Shown: positions 61,764 to 64,000 of the stretch, piece after piece
Layout: each line of letters opens with the position of its first letter
Numbering within the stretch: position 1 is the stretch's first letter
NCBI RefSeq assembly: GCF_016907275.1
Contig: NZ_JAFBBP010000001.1
Location: 6,252,001 to 6,316,000 of the forward strand
Origin: Micromonospora luteifusca
GTDB lineage: Bacteria; Actinomycetota; Actinomycetes; Mycobacteriales; Micromonosporaceae
Direction of reading: 5' to 3'
Length of the DNA stretch: 64,000 nt
Notes under the pieces: generated by a model
Databases searched by the model: none
Seen by the model: the letters and a program-made list of their open reading frames with translations, nothing else
What the model was told of the DNA's origin: nothing
Position numbers and translations under genes: made by a program

Positions 61764-61956
61764 GGAATAGATCCTCTCCGATGACCTGCACCTTGTCCAC
61801 CAGTTGTCCGAACGGTGGATCCCCGCGCCGACCTTTTCGATGATGTCGAAGCGCCCTTTGCGGAACGCGGGAACTCCTGTTTCAGCAACGGCCGAGTGAC
61901 TGTCTGGGTGACGACGGGCCCGAGCAGTGGTGGACACCCACCGATGCTTGAGGCGG

Positions 61957-62412
61957 TCACTGCTGGAACACCAGGACCCAGTCGGCGACGCAGGCGGGTT
62001 TGCTCTCGCCCTCGATCTCCACCCGCATCTGCACGACCACTCGGCACCCGGCCGCCATTCGGCGGGCCTCCAGGAGGGTCGCGGCGCCGCGTACCCGCGA
62101 GCCGGCCGGAACCGGAGCGCGTAGGCGTACGTTGTTCAGCCCGGCGTTGATGACCAGGCCGACGCCGTCGACCTCGACCAGTTCGGACAGGAAGGTGGCG
62201 CAGAGCGAGAGCGTGAGCATGCCGTGCGCGATTGTCGTCTGGAAGGGACTTTCCGCCGCCGCCCGCTCCTCGTCGACGTGTATCCACTGGTGGTCGCCGG
62301 TCGCCTCGGCGAACGTGTTGATCCGGGCCTGGTCGACGAGGTGCCATCCGGTTGTGCCGAGTGGTTGGCCGGTCCGCTCGAGCAGAGCGTCGATGGTGTC
62401 GTATCGAGTCAC
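61957..62412 (-). CDS. MaoC-like (R)-specific enoyl-CoA hydratase/dehydratase
   Basis: 151 residues from GTG 62412, with GGAAAGG 8 bases upstream; the longer frame upstream exceeds the usual MaoC length. Hot-dog fold with the hydratase-2 motif: catalytic Asp and His in ATGDHQWIHVDEERA, then TTIAHGMLTLSL. It hydrates trans-2-enoyl thioesters or a related intermediate in fatty-acid or polyketide metabolism. It stands alone on the reverse strand. Confidence 0.88.
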   Translation of the reverse strand: MTRYDTIDALLERTGQPLGTTGWHLVDQARINTFAEATGDHQWIHVDEERAAAESPFQTTIAHGMLTLSLCATFLSELVEVDGVGLVINAGLNNVRLRAPVPAGSRVRGAATLLEARRMAAGCRVVVQMRVEIEGESKPACVADWVLVFQQ

Positions 62413-62548
62413 GCTGTTCACCTTTCCGGCAGAGACGGCCCGCCATAACCCCGCCGCGGTCATCGGCAGTGAAGTCGCGTCCATGGTGGTGCCCGGCGGA
62501 CGGAGTGCCCCGGCAGCGGTGTCGCGACGACGATCGGGGACGCCGCGG

Positions 62549-63247
62549 TCAGCTGACCGGCCCCGGTGCCTTGTCTTCCCGGGAGAGGCCGCCGCCCCTC
62601 CAGGTCACCGTGGTCAGCCGGGCACCGAGCAGTCGCCGTGCTCTGGCGACCTGGCGCGCGTTCGCGTTGACCAACACTGCCTGCTCGGCGGCGGCAAGCA
62701 CGGGTAGATCCGAAAGCGAGTCGCTGTAGGCCACCCGCCAGGGTGGCGTCACGCCCTGGGCGGCGAGCTGCACCATTTTGGTCGCCCCGTAGTTGTGCAC
62801 GAGCAGCTTCGGCCCGTGGATGTGCGAGGCCACGAGTTCGACCTCGGCGAGGCCGATCGCGTCGAGCACCGCGCGGGCCAGGGTGTGCTCGCAACCGGTG
62901 ACCACGACGACCCGATCGCCGGCGTCAAGGTGGGTGCGGATCATCTGCAGGCCGGGCGCGATGATCCGCTCGGGCTCCGCACCGAGGTCCGCTCCGAAAC
63001 GCCCCAGTTCCGCCCGTAACTGGTCCGCGCTGCGGCCCCGCAGGCCTATGCGGCTCATCCACCACGCTGCCCGGGGGCGGTAGGCGGGAATGGCGACCAT
63101 GGGTGCGAGGAGGACAGCCAGGATGACGGCGACCGGCAATCGGGCACCCGCGAAAGCAATGCGTCGCATGAAGAGCCCGAATGCATCCCCGCGCAGCAGC
63201 ACGCCGTCGAAATCGAAGATGACGGTGGCGGCGGAAGGTGCCCTCAT
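62549..63247 (-). CDS. HAD-IB-like phosphatase
   Basis: 232 residues from ATG 63247. HAD motif I FDFDGVLLRGD gives the nucleophile Asp; motif II Thr in VVVVTGCEHTLA; motif III Lys in GATKMVQLAA; motif IV SDSLSDLPVL with the metal-binding Asp pair. A hydrophobic cap region around VAVILAVLLAPMVAIPAY may contact membrane or a lipid phosphate, as in CicA/PgpC-like members. The substrate is a phosphomonoester, not determined. Confidence 0.85.
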   Translation of the reverse strand: MRAPSAATVIFDFDGVLLRGDAFGLFMRRIAFAGARLPVAVILAVLLAPMVAIPAYRPRAAWWMSRIGLRGRSADQLRAELGRFGADLGAEPERIIAPGLQMIRTHLDAGDRVVVVTGCEHTLARAVLDAIGLAEVELVASHIHGPKLLVHNYGATKMVQLAAQGVTPPWRVAYSDSLSDLPVLAAAEQAVLVNANARQVARARRLLGARLTTVTWRGGGLSREDKAPGPVS

Positions 63248-63397
63248 CGGTCTATCGGCTCCCGGGCCGCAGGTGATTCGGCATGCGCCGATTGTATGGG
63301 GCCGGTCCTGCACCGGTGCCCGGGCAAACAGGTGACCGAGAGTGTGTACGGCCCGGCGCGCTGGGCTCAGGCATCGCCGAGTGGGCACAATGTGCTG

Positions 63398-63589
63398 GTG
63401 TCAGATTCTCCTGAACCCCTCCGCTACCGGCTTATCACCGGACCCGATGATGCGGACTTCTGCGCCCGTATCAGCGGCCTTCTCGATCAGGGCTATCGGC
63501 TGTACGGCTCTCCGGCGCTGACCTTCAACGGAGAACGGGTCATCGCCGCTCAGGCGGTGGTGCTGCCGAACCCGGCCGACGAGCAGTGA
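63398..63589 (+). CDS. DUF1737 domain protein
   Basis: 63 residues from GTG 63398 (or GTG 63392). The entire DUF1737 domain is present: LRYRLITGPDDADFCARISG, LLDQGYRLYGSPALTFNGER and VIAAQAVVLP. Small single-domain protein of unknown function, common in actinobacteria and proteobacteria. CACAAT 6 bases before GTG 63398 may be a -10 box for a leaderless mRNA. Confidence 0.8.
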   Translation: MSDSPEPLRYRLITGPDDADFCARISGLLDQGYRLYGSPALTFNGERVIAAQAVVLPNPADEQ

Positions 63590-64000
63590 GCAGTTCTCAT
63601 CCCGGGTAGGCGGCGGTGTCGACGCGGTGCAGGACGAGGACGACCCACACGCTTGTGGTCATCTGGCGCGCAGCACCAGGCCGGCGAGGCTGTGGCTGCG
63701 GTACGGGCGGTTGTCCCCATGATCGCGCTCGAACATGGATGTGGTGGCCTCCCGAGAAGGCGAGGCCACTACGTCCTGGATCGAGCGTGACCTTGCCCGG
63801 CATCGGGACGGACGGGCGGACGGGTTGGTGCGGGGTGGGGGTTGATCTTGACGGGCTGGTCGCCGCGCAGCGCCGCCGGCAGTTGGCCGGTTGATCCCGC
63901 TGCACGGCACACCGCCTGCGCCGCGGCACCCGTGCGTAGGTCGGGACGGACGTCAGCCATACGCTGGCACCCAGCACAAGGACGTGGAGCTCCGCACTCA
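63590..64000. other. 411-bp end of window without an assignable gene
   Basis: Contains an 8-bp inverted repeat (GTGGCCTC with GAGGCCAC, about 63747-63772) that may be a terminator. A reverse frame ending DNRPYRSHSLAGLVLRAR near 63660 looks partly protein-like but is not placed in a family. Confidence 0.35.

Noticed and set aside
1..64000. CRISPR arrays, tRNA or rRNA genes, insertion sequences, prophage or att sites
   Set aside because: No regularly spaced repeats, cloverleaf-like sequences, transposase motifs or phage genes were recognised on either strand by reading.

Overview
The window is about 64 kb of very GC-rich DNA. Codon use is biased to G/C at third positions, many genes start with GTG, translational coupling through ATGA/GTGA overlaps is common, and several promoters look leaderless. 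With the gene content (F420-dependent oxidoreductase, MmyB-type regulators, HelD/HelR helicase, Pls/PosA-type synthetase, many LacI-regulated sugar loci), this points to an actinobacterial chromosome, most likely a Micromonosporaceae soil saprophyte. The genus is an inference. No rRNA, tRNA, CRISPR array or intact insertion sequence was recognised.

Layout. (1) 1-1.8 kb: end of a polymorphic-toxin gene, its putative immunity gene, and a decayed serine-hydrolase 3' fragment. (2) 1.9-8.5 kb: a LacI-regulated glycoside locus, with a repressor divergent from a binding protein, two MalFG-type permeases and a GH3 glycosidase. (3) 8.6-13.1 kb: an SsuAC-like binding protein and permease without an ATPase, divergent from a coupled three-gene catabolic operon (DUF6282 amidohydrolase-like, GalB-like PIG-L protein, RraA/CHA-aldolase-like). 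(4) 13.3-27.2 kb: a large sugar-utilisation locus, with FGGY kinase, L-fucose/D-arabinose isomerase-like enzyme, LacI repressor, a secreted GH172 (DUF2961) enzyme, an RbsABC-type importer and a secreted GH43-like enzyme. Three near-identical LacI-type operators tie the two operons together. The simplest reading is extracellular release of a furanosyl sugar, import, isomerisation and phosphorylation. D-arabinose from D-arabinan is the best-fitting substrate, with fructans as the alternative. (5) 27.4-43.4 kb: mostly small housekeeping or stress genes (DUF302, TraR/DksA zinc finger with an attenuator-like leader, DUF2306, NarL-type two-component system, glutaredoxin-like, DUF2809, amidohydrolase, methyltransferase, SMP-30, quinone oxidoreductase, two MmyB-type regulators, LLM oxidoreductase, aldo/keto reductase). 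(6) 43.5-48.4 kb: secreted M14 carboxypeptidase and a HelR-like RNA-polymerase-associated helicase. (7) 48.7-54.0 kb: a Pls/PosA-family membrane synthetase whose adenylation pocket reads as lysine-like, followed by an M1 aminopeptidase, a candidate poly-amino-acid cassette. (8) 54.2-64 kb: a large LuxR/STAND regulator, DHFR-like reductase, DUF1801, a GyrI-like remnant, a GT2 and polytopic membrane protein pair, MaoC dehydratase, HAD phosphatase and DUF1737 protein.

Family assignments come from reading the translated sequences and recalled family motifs. Substrate and pathway assignments are inference unless stated otherwise. Start codons were chosen by ribosome-binding sites, overlaps and family length.
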